From assembly GCA_028372485.1 (NCBI GenBank), contig JAOMYS010000072.1:1-5386 (forward strand): a stretch of 5,386 nucleotides of DNA, read 5' to 3'. The notes under the pieces were generated by a model. The model did no database searches and was not told where the DNA came from. It was given only the letters and a program-made list of their open reading frames with translations. Of this stretch, positions 1-5,386 are shown in pieces. How positions within the stretch are numbered: position 1 is the stretch's first letter; each line of letters begins with the position of its first letter. Both the position numbers and the translations under genes were made by a program. Origin of the DNA: Rickettsiaceae bacterium (lineage in GTDB: Bacteria > Pseudomonadota > Alphaproteobacteria > Rickettsiales > Rickettsiaceae).

Positions 1-1
1 T

Positions 2-1306
2 ATGCATTCCAAGAAACACCTGAGCTTCAGCGCTATCAAAGATATGATAGCAGATAAGTTTGCAAATGTGCAAGATACTAGAGCTCCAAATGCAAGCAAC
101 AGCATAAAAGACACTATGCTATCTGGTTTAGCATGTATGTATTTTCAATCTGATTCGTTATTAGAATTTCAGCGCACTATGGAAAGAAGGGAACAGCGTA
201 ATAACTTGCGTAGCATGTTTTCAGTACACAACCTTCCTACTGATCAAGGCATAAGAAATGTAATAGATGAAGTGGATACTGAGGGCGCATTCCGACCAAT
301 ATTCAAAGACCTGTTTAATAGGTTACAAAGAGGCAAGCACTTAGAGCAATATCAAACCATTGATGGTAAATACCTGCTTAACGTAGACGGGACTCAGTAT
401 TTCAGCTCTAAAGATATCAATTGCAAAAAGTGCCTGGTTAGAGGTTCTACAAAGAACCCTTATCATTGCCATCAAGTAGTACAAGGAGCAATAGTTAAGT
501 CTGGCATACGCCAGGTGATTCCCGTTATGCCCGAAGAAATACGCACTCAAGACGGAGATAAGAAGGAAGACTGCGAAACTAATGCATTCAAGCGGTTTCT
601 CAACAAATTCAGAAAAGATCATGATAAATTAGAGATAATCATTAATGCAGATGCGCTATATGCTACAACCCCCGTCATTGAAGCAATTCATAGACACAAA
701 GCTAATTATATATTTAAGATCCAAGATGCCAATCATAAAACATTAATAAAGAACGTCGATTCTACTCAGAAGTCAAAGGTTGAGGTGAGAAGCATCAGAA
801 ATAACAAACTAGTTATCAAGTGGGTAAATGATGTTGAATTGTTTAGTAGCACTAAAGCAAGAACCAACTACATAGAAGCTTGGGAGCTAGTGCCTCAAAA
901 AGATGGCACTACTAAAACTCAATATTATGGAAAATGGATTACAGATTTGAAGATCACGGCCGAGAATGCAAAAACTATACTAGACGCGGCAAGAGCCCGC
1001 TGGAAAATAGAGAATGAATGCTTCAACACCCTAAAGAATCATGGATATAACATTGAGCATAACTACGGCCATGGCTCTAACCACTTATGCTACAATTTCT
1101 ATAATTTAACCCTCTTATCCTTTACTATGCATCAAATACATCAATTAACGGATAAATTGTTTCAAGAAATGAGAATGTGTTTTAGTAGGCTTGGACGTAT
1201 GTGGGAAACGATAAGAAGCACAGCCGAAATGTTATTTTTTTCATCCATGGAGATATTGTGGGAATATGTAGCCCTTAAACGCGACTATGATCCACCTCCG
1301 ATGTGA
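2..1306 (+). CDS. DDE transposase (IS4-like/ISNCY-like superfamily)
   Basis: This protein of 434 residues as seen is an RNase H-fold transposase that would cut and join the ends of its own insertion sequence. The motif spacing fits the DDE_Tnp_1-like fold. The first Asp is in NVDGTQYFSS (D129), with a nearby Cys/His-rich stretch (C141, C144, H155, H157). The second Asp is in INADALYA (D217). The catalytic Glu is in the signature RWKIENECFNTLK (E337, less likely E339), followed by NHGYNIEHNYGHG. The C-terminus ending in DYDPPPM looks natural and the frame is uninterrupted, so the gene appears intact. The start is taken as the ATG at position 2, but upstream sequence is missing, so neither a ribosome binding site nor an earlier start can be excluded. 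Superfamily assignment is firm; the exact IS family name is from memory and less sure. Confidence 0.9.
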   Translation: MHSKKHLSFSAIKDMIADKFANVQDTRAPNASNSIKDTMLSGLACMYFQSDSLLEFQRTMERREQRNNLRSMFSVHNLPTDQGIRNVIDEVDTEGAFRPIFKDLFNRLQRGKHLEQYQTIDGKYLLNVDGTQYFSSKDINCKKCLVRGSTKNPYHCHQVVQGAIVKSGIRQVIPVMPEEIRTQDGDKKEDCETNAFKRFLNKFRKDHDKLEIIINADALYATTPVIEAIHRHKANYIFKIQDANHKTLIKNVDSTQKSKVEVRSIRNNKLVIKWVNDVELFSSTKARTNYIEAWELVPQKDGTTKTQYYGKWITDLKITAENAKTILDAARARWKIENECFNTLKNHGYNIEHNYGHGSNHLCYNFYNLTLLSFTMHQIHQLTDKLFQEMRMCFSRLGRMWETIRSTAEMLFFSSMEILWEYVALKRDYDPPPM

Positions 1307-1330
1307 TTTGTGCATACAAACGAAGGAGGT
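1294..1330 (+). repeat. Imperfect inverted repeat across the transposase stop codon
   Basis: ACCTCC at 1294-1299 can pair with GGAGGT at 1325-1330. Inside that, TTTGT at 1307-1311 pairs with ACAAA at 1316-1320 around the loop GCAT. The structure straddles the TGA at 1304-1306. There is no following T-run, so it is not an intrinsic terminator by sequence. It may simply be part of the IS 3' tail. Confidence 0.35.
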
Positions 1331-1437
1331 AAAGCAATAGGAGCATCTACTGCTAACCGCTGGGTTATGCCCGGTTGATACAAAGCGGGGAATAACAATC
1401 AAGAATTAAAGGGGTCTGCTCTATAAAATTATATAAA
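1307..1437 (+). other. Non-coding gap: IS 3' tail and upstream region of the GapR-like gene
   Basis: These 131 bp separate the transposase from the GapR-like gene. They contain a Shine-Dalgarno-like AAGGAGGT (1323-1330) with no ATG, GTG or TTG at a usable distance. They also contain a small stem AACC(1355-1358)/GGTT(1373-1376) with inner GGG/CCC (1362-1364/1370-1372), the candidate IS end at 1411-1425, and two TATAAA strings (1422-1427 and 1432-1437). Neither TATAAA has a convincing -35 box at 16-18 bp, so I do not call a promoter. No terminator with a U-tract is present. Confidence 0.5.
1411..1425 (-). repeat. Candidate right terminal repeat of the insertion sequence
   Basis: Read inward from the right, the sequence is TTATAGAGCAGACCCC, a sharply G/C-structured motif in an otherwise AT-rich stretch. 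It lies where the IS should end, between the transposase tail and the next gene. Its partner at the left end is not in the window, so this rests on position and form only. Confidence 0.3.
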
Positions 1438-1749
1438 ATGCAAGAAATTGCAAATTCTAGCTACGTTTTTGGGCAATTGTTTGTATTAAAGAATTTTACT
1501 ACAGTGGTATGGGTCATATTTGGATTTGCTGCTGACAAACTACAGCAAATTATTAGTAAGATAGAAAACATCGAGCAAGAAAGGTTAGAGTCCGCTGACC
1601 TGCTTAAAGATGTATTCAACGAGGCTAAATCCATGGGTTTTGATATAAAAATTATCAAGCATGTTTTGAAGCTCAGAAAAAAGGACAAGGATGCTCTTGC
1701 TGAGGAGGATAGTTTAATTGATTTATATCGTGGCGCACTTGGAGTCTAG
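1438..1749 (+). CDS. gapR: GapR-like nucleoid-associated protein (DUF2312/UPF0335)
   Basis: GapR proteins are small coiled-coil DNA-binding proteins of Alphaproteobacteria. In Caulobacter, GapR clamps over-twisted AT-rich DNA and supports topoisomerase action during replication. Residues from about 30 to the C-terminus carry the family signature: ADKLQQIISKIENIEQE (first helix), LLKDVFNEAKSMGFDIKI (the very conserved EAK.-GFD block), then VLKLRKKDKDALAEED and LYRGALGV. The ORF is 103 residues, against roughly 75-90 usual for the family. The first 30 residues (including the hydrophobic FTTVVWVIFGFAA) have no counterpart I know, so the real start is uncertain. GTG at 1504 would give 81 residues, and ATG at 1509 would fit if one T near 1519-1521 is extra. 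No start has a strong ribosome binding site. The gene lies about 12 bp from the likely IS end and 53 bp before hsdM, on the same strand, so co-transcription is possible. Family is well supported; start and functional state are not. Confidence 0.78.
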   Translation: MQEIANSSYVFGQLFVLKNFTTVVWVIFGFAADKLQQIISKIENIEQERLESADLLKDVFNEAKSMGFDIKIIKHVLKLRKKDKDALAEEDSLIDLYRGALGV

Positions 1750-1802
1750 AGCAAGATATATCACCTCATTAGCGAGTAAGAACAAAACAAGAGAAGTAAG
1801 AA

Positions 1803-3350
1803 ATGACAGGAAGCCAACAAAGATCAGCATTACAACGCCAAATATGGCAAATTGCAAATGATGTTAGGGGCGCAGTAGATGGATGGGATTTTAAGCAGTA
1901 TGTTCTTGGCACTTTGTTTTATCGTTTTATCAGCGAAAACTTTGCCAGTTACATGGAAAATGGAGATGATAGCGCCAACTACGCAGGACTTTCAGATAGC
2001 TTTATCACGCCAGAGCTTAAAGACGATGCAATCAAGGTCAAGGGTTATTTTATATACCCAAGTCAGCTCTTTAAAAACATTTCTAAAACCGCTAATACAA
2101 ATGAAAGCCTAAATACCGATCTTGTCGGGATATTTACAGAAATAGAAGCGTCTGCAATAGGTTATGCATCAGAGGGTGACATTAAGGGTCTTTTTGCAGA
2201 TTTCGATACAACAAGCAATCGTCTAGGTAATACTGTTGCAGCTAAGAATAATCGCTTAGCAAAGGTTCTTAAAGGAGTTGCGGAATTAGATTTCGGTGAC
2301 CTCGATGGAAGTCAGATTGATCTTTTCGGCGATGCCTATGAATTCCTTATCTCTAACTATGCAGCAAATGCAGGCAAATCAGGTGGTGAGTTTTTTACCC
2401 CGCAGCATGTATCAAAATTAATCGCCCAGCTTGCTATGCACAAGCAATCTAGCGTCAATAAGATTTACGATCCAGCCTGCGGCTCTGGATCATTACTGCT
2501 ACAAGTAAAAAAGCACTTTGATGATCGTATCTTTGAAAATGGTTTTTTTGGTCAGGAACTAAACCATACTGCCTATAACCTTGCTAGGATGAATATGTTC
2601 TTGCATAACATCAATTATGATAAATTTGCAATAGAACTTGGAGATACGCTAATTAGTCCACGCTTTATCGATGATAAACCTTTTGACGTGATTGTTTCTA
2701 ATCCACCATATTCAGTAAAATGGATCGGATCAGATGATCCAACGCTTATCAACGATGATCGTTTTGCGCCAGCAGGCATACTTGCCCCAAAATCTAAAGC
2801 AGACTTTGCTTTTGTGCTTCATTCCTTAAGCTACTTATCAAGCAAAGGGCGCGCTGCAATCGTTTGCTTTCCTGGTATCTTTTACCGCAGCGGAGCAGAA
2901 CAAAAGATACGTAAATATCTAGTAGATAATAATTATGTTGAAACAGTAATCTCGCTTGCCCCAAACTTGTTTTACGGAACAACCATAGCTGTAACAATTC
3001 TAGTGCTGGCAAAAAACAAGACTGATACCGCTATTCAGTTTATTGATGCAAGTAGTGCAGAGTTTTTCAAAAAAGAAACTAACAATAATGTTATGTATGA
3101 TGAACACATCCAGAAAATCATGGATATGTTCGATAGTAAGGAAAATGTTACTCACATTGCTGCAACTATATCTTATGACAAGATCGTTGCTAATGACTAT
3201 AACCTATCAGTTAGCTCATATGTTGAGGCTAAAGACACAAGAGAAGTAATTAATATCACTCAGCTAAATACCGAGATCAATGATACCGTAGCCAAGATTG
3301 ACTGCTTGCGCGCAGAGATTGATTCCATCGTTGCAGAGATTGAGGCATGA
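1803..3350 (+). CDS. hsdM: Type I restriction-modification methyltransferase subunit HsdM (type IC)
   Basis: This 515-residue DNA adenine-N6 methyltransferase subunit pairs with HsdS as M2S1 to methylate a bipartite site using S-adenosylmethionine. With HsdR it becomes the restriction complex. An N-terminal helical domain (QRQIWQIANDVRG, VDGWDFKQYVLG, about residues 10-37) precedes GEFFTPQHV (195-203), the SAM-binding motif DPACGSG (223-229) and the catalytic NPPY (300-303). NDYNLSVSSYV (464-474) and a C-terminal helix (about 485-515) follow. Length and wording match EcoR124-type HsdM (about 520 residues) nearly throughout, as I recall that sequence, so type IC is firm. The start ATG gives the expected N-terminus, preceded by a purine-rich AGAGAAGTAAG (1790-1800). 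The TGA stop overlaps the hsdS ATG by 4 bp, indicating translational coupling. No key residue is missing and the gene appears intact. Confidence 0.97.
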   Translation: MTGSQQRSALQRQIWQIANDVRGAVDGWDFKQYVLGTLFYRFISENFASYMENGDDSANYAGLSDSFITPELKDDAIKVKGYFIYPSQLFKNISKTANTNESLNTDLVGIFTEIEASAIGYASEGDIKGLFADFDTTSNRLGNTVAAKNNRLAKVLKGVAELDFGDLDGSQIDLFGDAYEFLISNYAANAGKSGGEFFTPQHVSKLIAQLAMHKQSSVNKIYDPACGSGSLLLQVKKHFDDRIFENGFFGQELNHTAYNLARMNMFLHNINYDKFAIELGDTLISPRFIDDKPFDVIVSNPPYSVKWIGSDDPTLINDDRFAPAGILAPKSKADFAFVLHSLSYLSSKGRAAIVCFPGIFYRSGAEQKIRKYLVDNNYVETVISLAPNLFYGTTIAVTILVLAKNKTDTAIQFIDASSAEFFKKETNNNVMYDEHIQKIMDMFDSKENVTHIAATISYDKIVANDYNLSVSSYVEAKDTREVINITQLNTEINDTVAKIDCLRAEIDSIVAEIEA

Positions 3351-3357
3351 GCGAACA
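3345..3357 (+). promoter_or_regulatory. hsdM/hsdS stop-start overlap (first copy of a repeated 13-mer)
   Basis: GCATGAGCGAACA contains the ATG of hsdS (3347) overlapping the TGA of hsdM (3348-3350). The same 13 bases recur at the hsdS/hsdR junction (4604-4616). The overlap implies that ribosomes ending hsdM re-initiate on hsdS. Upstream purines (GAGATTGAGG, 3336-3345) give only a weak, too-close ribosome binding site. Confidence 0.7.
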
Positions 3358-4609
3358 GAGTTATTTGGAGAAATTATTGGATGGCAAAGAGGTTGAGTGG
3401 AGGACTTTGGGAGATGTAATAAAATCTCTAAAAACGGGACTAAACCCTCGTAAAAATTTCACACTAAACACACCAGATGCTAAAGGTTACTATGTAACTG
3501 TGAGGGAGATACAAAATGGTAAGATAGTATTTCTGGATAAGACAGATAGAGTGAACGATAAGGCATTAAAGCTTATAAACAATCGCTCTAACCTAGAAGT
3601 GGGAGATATTTTATTCTCTGGAACTGGTACAGTAGGTAGAATCGCAGTGATTAAAGATTCACCCCAAAACTGGAACATCAAAGAAGGTGTGTATGTTATA
3701 AAACCCTCTCGCGAGGTTATTAACCCAAAGTATATTGCTCATCTTCTTAGTTCACAAAAAATAGTACAAGAGTATAGTAGAAAAATAGTTGGATCTCCTG
3801 TTATTAGCATACCAATGAGTGCATTAAAAAAACTTAACATCCCCATCCCATGCCCTAGTAACCCCAAGAAATCACTAGCTATACAGGGCGAGATTGTACG
3901 AATTTTGGACGCATTTACCTCCCTTACAGCCGAGCTTACAGCCGAGCTTACAGCCGAGCTTAACATGCGAAAGAAACAATACAACTATTATCGTGATCGG
4001 TTATTTGATTTTAAGGATGGTGAGGAGGTTGAGTGGAACACTTTGGGGGAGGTAACTCAATACCAACAGCCTACACAATATCTAGTAAAAACAAAAAACT
4101 ACGATGATGCCTTTAAAACACCAGTTTTGACCGCTGGAAAAACTTTTGTCCTTGGATATACAGACGAAACAGATGGTATTAATAGGGCATCGCAAAAACC
4201 TGTGATAATTTTTGACGATTTTACAACCGCTAGTAAATGGGTTGATTTTGATTTTAAAGCCAAATCATCAGCTATGAAAATGATTTCATCTAGTGATGAT
4301 AAGAGGTTTATTCTAAAGTACGTTTATTATTGTATGAGTACAATGCCTAGCGATCTCGTAGAGGGCGACCATAAGCGTCAATGGATCAGTAATTTTTGTC
4401 GTAAACAAATCCCCATTCCATACCCAGGCGATCCTAAAAAGTCGTTAGCCGAACAATCCCGCATCGTTTCCATACTCGACAAGTTCGACGCACTGACAAA
4501 TTCCATAAGCGAAGGTTTACCTCGTGAAATCAGCTTACGCCAGAAGCAGTATGAATATTACTGTGATTTGTTACTGGATTTTCCTAAACCAGCAGAGGTA
4601 AGTGCATGA
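3347..4609 (+). CDS. hsdS: Type I restriction-modification specificity subunit HsdS (type IC)
   Basis: HsdS (420 residues) reads the target DNA and holds the HsdM and HsdR subunits. Its parts in order are: the N-terminal conserved segment YLEKLLDGKEVEW (6-18); first target-recognition domain, about 19-165; IPIPCPSNPKKSLAIQ and EIVRILDAF (165-190); three tandem TAEL units (194-205); central conserved RKKQYNYYRDRLFDF (208-222); EVEW again (227-230); second recognition domain, about 231-354; and IPIPYPGDPKKSLAEQ, IVSILDKF and LRQKQYEYYCDLLLDF (355-412). The two halves are clearly repeated, as expected for the pseudo-symmetric HsdS fold. The TAEL spacer is a hallmark of EcoR124-type HsdS, where two versus three copies set a 6- or 7-bp gap in the target. 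The recognition domains decide the half-sites, which cannot be read off here. The gene overlaps hsdM and hsdR by 4 bp on each side. No disruption is seen. Confidence 0.97.
   Translation: MSEQSYLEKLLDGKEVEWRTLGDVIKSLKTGLNPRKNFTLNTPDAKGYYVTVREIQNGKIVFLDKTDRVNDKALKLINNRSNLEVGDILFSGTGTVGRIAVIKDSPQNWNIKEGVYVIKPSREVINPKYIAHLLSSQKIVQEYSRKIVGSPVISIPMSALKKLNIPIPCPSNPKKSLAIQGEIVRILDAFTSLTAELTAELTAELNMRKKQYNYYRDRLFDFKDGEEVEWNTLGEVTQYQQPTQYLVKTKNYDDAFKTPVLTAGKTFVLGYTDETDGINRASQKPVIIFDDFTTASKWVDFDFKAKSSAMKMISSSDDKRFILKYVYYCMSTMPSDLVEGDHKRQWISNFCRKQIPIPYPGDPKKSLAEQSRIVSILDKFDALTNSISEGLPREISLRQKQYEYYCDLLLDFPKPAEVSA
3389..3418 (+). repeat. Direct repeat copy 1 flanking the first recognition domain of hsdS
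   Basis: This 30-bp segment begins GAGGTTGAGTGG and encodes EVEWRTLGDV. It matches 4025-4054 at 26 of 30 bases by manual alignment. It lies at the 5' edge of the first target-recognition domain and is a possible recombination point for swapping domains. Confidence 0.75.
3923..3961 (+). repeat. 12-bp tandem repeat (three copies) encoding TAEL in hsdS
   Basis: The unit CTTACAGCCGAG occurs three times without a mismatch (3923-3934, 3935-3946, 3947-3958), plus a further CTT (3959-3961). In frame it gives TAEL-TAEL-TAEL at residues 194-205. Because the unit is a multiple of three, gain or loss by slippage keeps the gene open but changes the helical spacer between the two recognition domains. In EcoR124, two copies give an N6 and three copies an N7 gap, which is established knowledge. 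Confidence 0.97.
4025..4054 (+). repeat. Direct repeat copy 2 flanking the second recognition domain of hsdS
   Basis: This is the partner of 3389-3418 and encodes EVEWNTLGEV. The first 12 bases are identical and four mismatches follow. Further conserved nucleotide matches end each domain: ATCCCCATCCCATGCCC at 3839-3855 against 4409-4425, 15 of 17 identical. Each recognition domain is thus boxed by similar DNA. Confidence 0.75.
4594..4599 (+). promoter_or_regulatory. Ribosome binding site for hsdR
   Basis: AGAGGT lies 6 bp before the ATG at 4606, within the end of hsdS. It supports this start rather than a later one, and the resulting N-terminus (MSEHTNTIAESN) matches the form expected for EcoR124-type HsdR. 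Confidence 0.55.
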
Positions 4610-4616
4610 GCGAACA
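4604..4616 (+). promoter_or_regulatory. hsdS/hsdR stop-start overlap (second copy of the 13-mer)
   Basis: GCATGAGCGAACA again carries an ATG (4606) overlapping a TGA (4607-4609), the same 13 bases as at 3345-3357. Translation of hsdR is likely coupled to hsdS. Confidence 0.7.
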
Positions 4617-5386
4617 TACAAATACTATCGCAGAATCTAATAGCTTTATCGTTCTTAATAAATACGCGCCGAATTGGAATGAATGCACAAGCTACCAAAG
4701 TGAGGGTGATCTGGAGAAAGAGCTAATTCAGGACTTGGTAAATCAAGGGTATGAGTTTCTGCCAAGCCTTAAGTCTCAAGCTTCTATGTTAGACAATGTT
4801 CGTATTCAGTTACAGAAACTGAATGATGTATCATTTTCAGATCATGAGTGGCAACGCTTTGTTATAAACTATTTAGACAACCCCAGTGATAGCATTACCG
4901 ATAAAGCTCGCAAGATTCATGGGGATCATATTCATGACTTTGTATTTGATGACGGGCTTATTAAAAATATATATCTACTGGATAAAAAGAACTTAGCTCG
5001 TAATAAAGTGCAAGTCTTGAAACAATTTGAGCAGAAAGGGAGGCATCTTAATAGATATGATGTAACAATCTTGGTTAATGGTTTACCTTTAGTACAAATA
5101 GAACTAAAAAAACGTGGCGTTGCTATCCGCGAAGCATTTAATCAAATTCATCGTTACAGCAGGGAAAGCTTTAATAGCGATAATTCACTATTTAAATTCT
5201 TGCAAATATTTGTGATATCCAATGGAACTGATACAAGATATTTTGCCAATACCGTCAAGCGTAATAAAAATAGTTTTGATTTTACAACAAACTGGGCAAA
5301 AGCTGATAACACACCAATCAAAGACTTAAAGGGCTTTACCTCTACTTTCTTTCAAAAAAGCACCTTATTAAACGTATTGCTACATT
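4606..5386 (+). CDS. hsdR: Type I restriction endonuclease subunit HsdR, N-terminal part (type IC)
   Basis: HsdR is the motor and nuclease of the restriction complex. It pulls DNA using ATP and cuts at a distance from unmethylated sites. Only the first 260 codons are in the window and the frame is still open at the edge. EcoR124 HsdR is about 1,040 residues, so roughly a quarter is seen: essentially the N-terminal nuclease domain and not the helicase motifs. The RecB-like PD-(D/E)xK residues are present: D152 in RYDVTILV, E166 and K168 in VQIELKKRG, and the QxxxY motif Q180-Y184 (QIHRY). Other family-like stretches are IAESNSFIVL (8-17), YQSEGDLEKELIQDL (30-44) and FVISNGTDTRYFANT (202-216). 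As recalled, the wording follows EcoR124 HsdR closely with about one residue of numbering offset. The start overlaps the hsdS stop and has a good ribosome binding site. Whether the rest of the gene is intact cannot be judged. Confidence 0.96.
   Translation, partial: MSEHTNTIAESNSFIVLNKYAPNWNECTSYQSEGDLEKELIQDLVNQGYEFLPSLKSQASMLDNVRIQLQKLNDVSFSDHEWQRFVINYLDNPSDSITDKARKIHGDHIHDFVFDDGLIKNIYLLDKKNLARNKVQVLKQFEQKGRHLNRYDVTILVNGLPLVQIELKKRGVAIREAFNQIHRYSRESFNSDNSLFKFLQIFVISNGTDTRYFANTVKRNKNSFDFTTNWAKADNTPIKDLKGFTSTFFQKSTLLNVLLH

Larger units (their letters stand above)
1..1425 (+). mobile_element. Insertion sequence, right-hand part (left end outside window)
   Basis: This is the stretch occupied by a DDE transposase gene and its short non-coding tail. 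The left terminus cannot be seen, because the transposase start codon lies at the second base of the window. The right boundary is inferred: a G-rich motif (GGGGTCTGCTCT at 1411-1422) sits about 105 bp after the transposase stop and just before the next gene, a plausible position and form for a terminal inverted repeat. Without the left end, neither the inverted repeat nor a target-site duplication can be confirmed, so the end coordinate is approximate. No passenger gene is visible. Confidence 0.55.

Noticed and set aside
341..622. Antisense open frame of 93 codons within the transposase gene
   Set aside because: It lies wholly opposite a well-supported transposase, has no recognisable domain and no ribosome binding site; a shadow frame.
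1355..1376. Small stem AACC/GGTT with inner GGG/CCC as a transcription terminator
   Set aside because: The stem is short and bulged and lacks a following T-run.
1307..1378. In-frame continuation after the transposase TGA (23 sense codons, ending MPG before a TGA at 1376)
   Set aside because: An open run of this length is expected by chance, the transposase ends naturally in DPPP, and other genes here use TGA as stop; no support for readthrough.
1461..1688. Antisense open frame opposite the GapR-like gene
   Set aside because: It is low-complexity, serine/leucine-rich wording from the complement of a conserved gene; a shadow frame.
1739..1762. Possible promoter before hsdM (TTGGAG at 1739-1744 and TATATC at 1757-1762)
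   Set aside because: The spacing of about 12 bp is too short for a sigma-70 promoter.
2794..3012. Antisense frame within hsdM, with similar short frames at 1879-2112 and 3043-3249 (+) and 3490-3681 and 3739-3984 (-)
   Set aside because: All lie in other frames of clearly coding hsdM or hsdS and show no family features. The one at 3739-3984 merely mirrors the TAEL repeat.
1787..3249. 13-base direct repeat ACAAGAGAAGTAA at 1787-1799 and 3237-3249
   Set aside because: One copy is in the hsdM ribosome-binding region and the other is coding. A single purine-rich 13-mer match in 5.4 kb of AT-rich DNA is plausible by chance.
4604..4616. A PrrC-type anticodon nuclease gene, as found embedded in the EcoprrI type IC operon
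   Set aside because: hsdS and hsdR overlap directly, as do hsdM and hsdS, leaving no room for an embedded toxin gene.

Overview
The window looks like a piece of an AT-rich alphaproteobacterial genome. The organism clue is the small DUF2312 (UPF0335/GapR) protein, a family typical of Alphaproteobacteria. Its wording, together with the base composition judged by eye, recalls Rickettsiales-type bacteria. This is an inference from one protein and composition, not a firm placement. TGA is used as a normal stop, so there is no sign of an alternative code.

Layout, all genes on the + strand. (1) Positions 1 to about 1425 are the right-hand part of an insertion sequence. It holds a nearly complete or complete DDE transposase (2-1306), then about 120 bp of non-coding tail ending in a candidate terminal repeat near 1411-1425. 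The left end lies outside the window. (2) Positions 1438-1749 hold a GapR-like (DUF2312) nucleoid protein gene directly beside the IS end. Its conserved core is intact, but its N-terminus is abnormal and may be shifted by one base or mis-started. (3) Positions 1803-5386 hold a type I restriction-modification operon in the order hsdM-hsdS-hsdR. The genes are joined by 4-bp ATGA start/stop overlaps, and hsdR runs off the window edge after 260 codons. No stretch longer than 300 bp lacks a gene.

The restriction system is recognisably of the type IC (EcoR124/EcoDXXI/EcoprrI) class in all three subunits. HsdM carries the methyltransferase motifs DPACGSG and NPPY. HsdS has two target-recognition domains and the tandem TAEL spacer, present in three copies. 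HsdR starts with the PD-(D/E)xK nuclease domain containing D152, E166-x-K168 and QxxxY. HsdM and HsdS would form the methyltransferase that marks a bipartite site; adding HsdR gives the restriction complex that translocates and cuts unmodified DNA.

I see no wholly new system here. The points most worth a second look are the specificity-setting 12-bp tandem repeat in hsdS, the repeats flanking its recognition domains, the apparent position of a known-looking recognition domain in the second slot, the possible 5' frameshift in the GapR-like gene next to the IS, and the enterobacterial-looking hsd operon in an apparently alphaproteobacterial setting.
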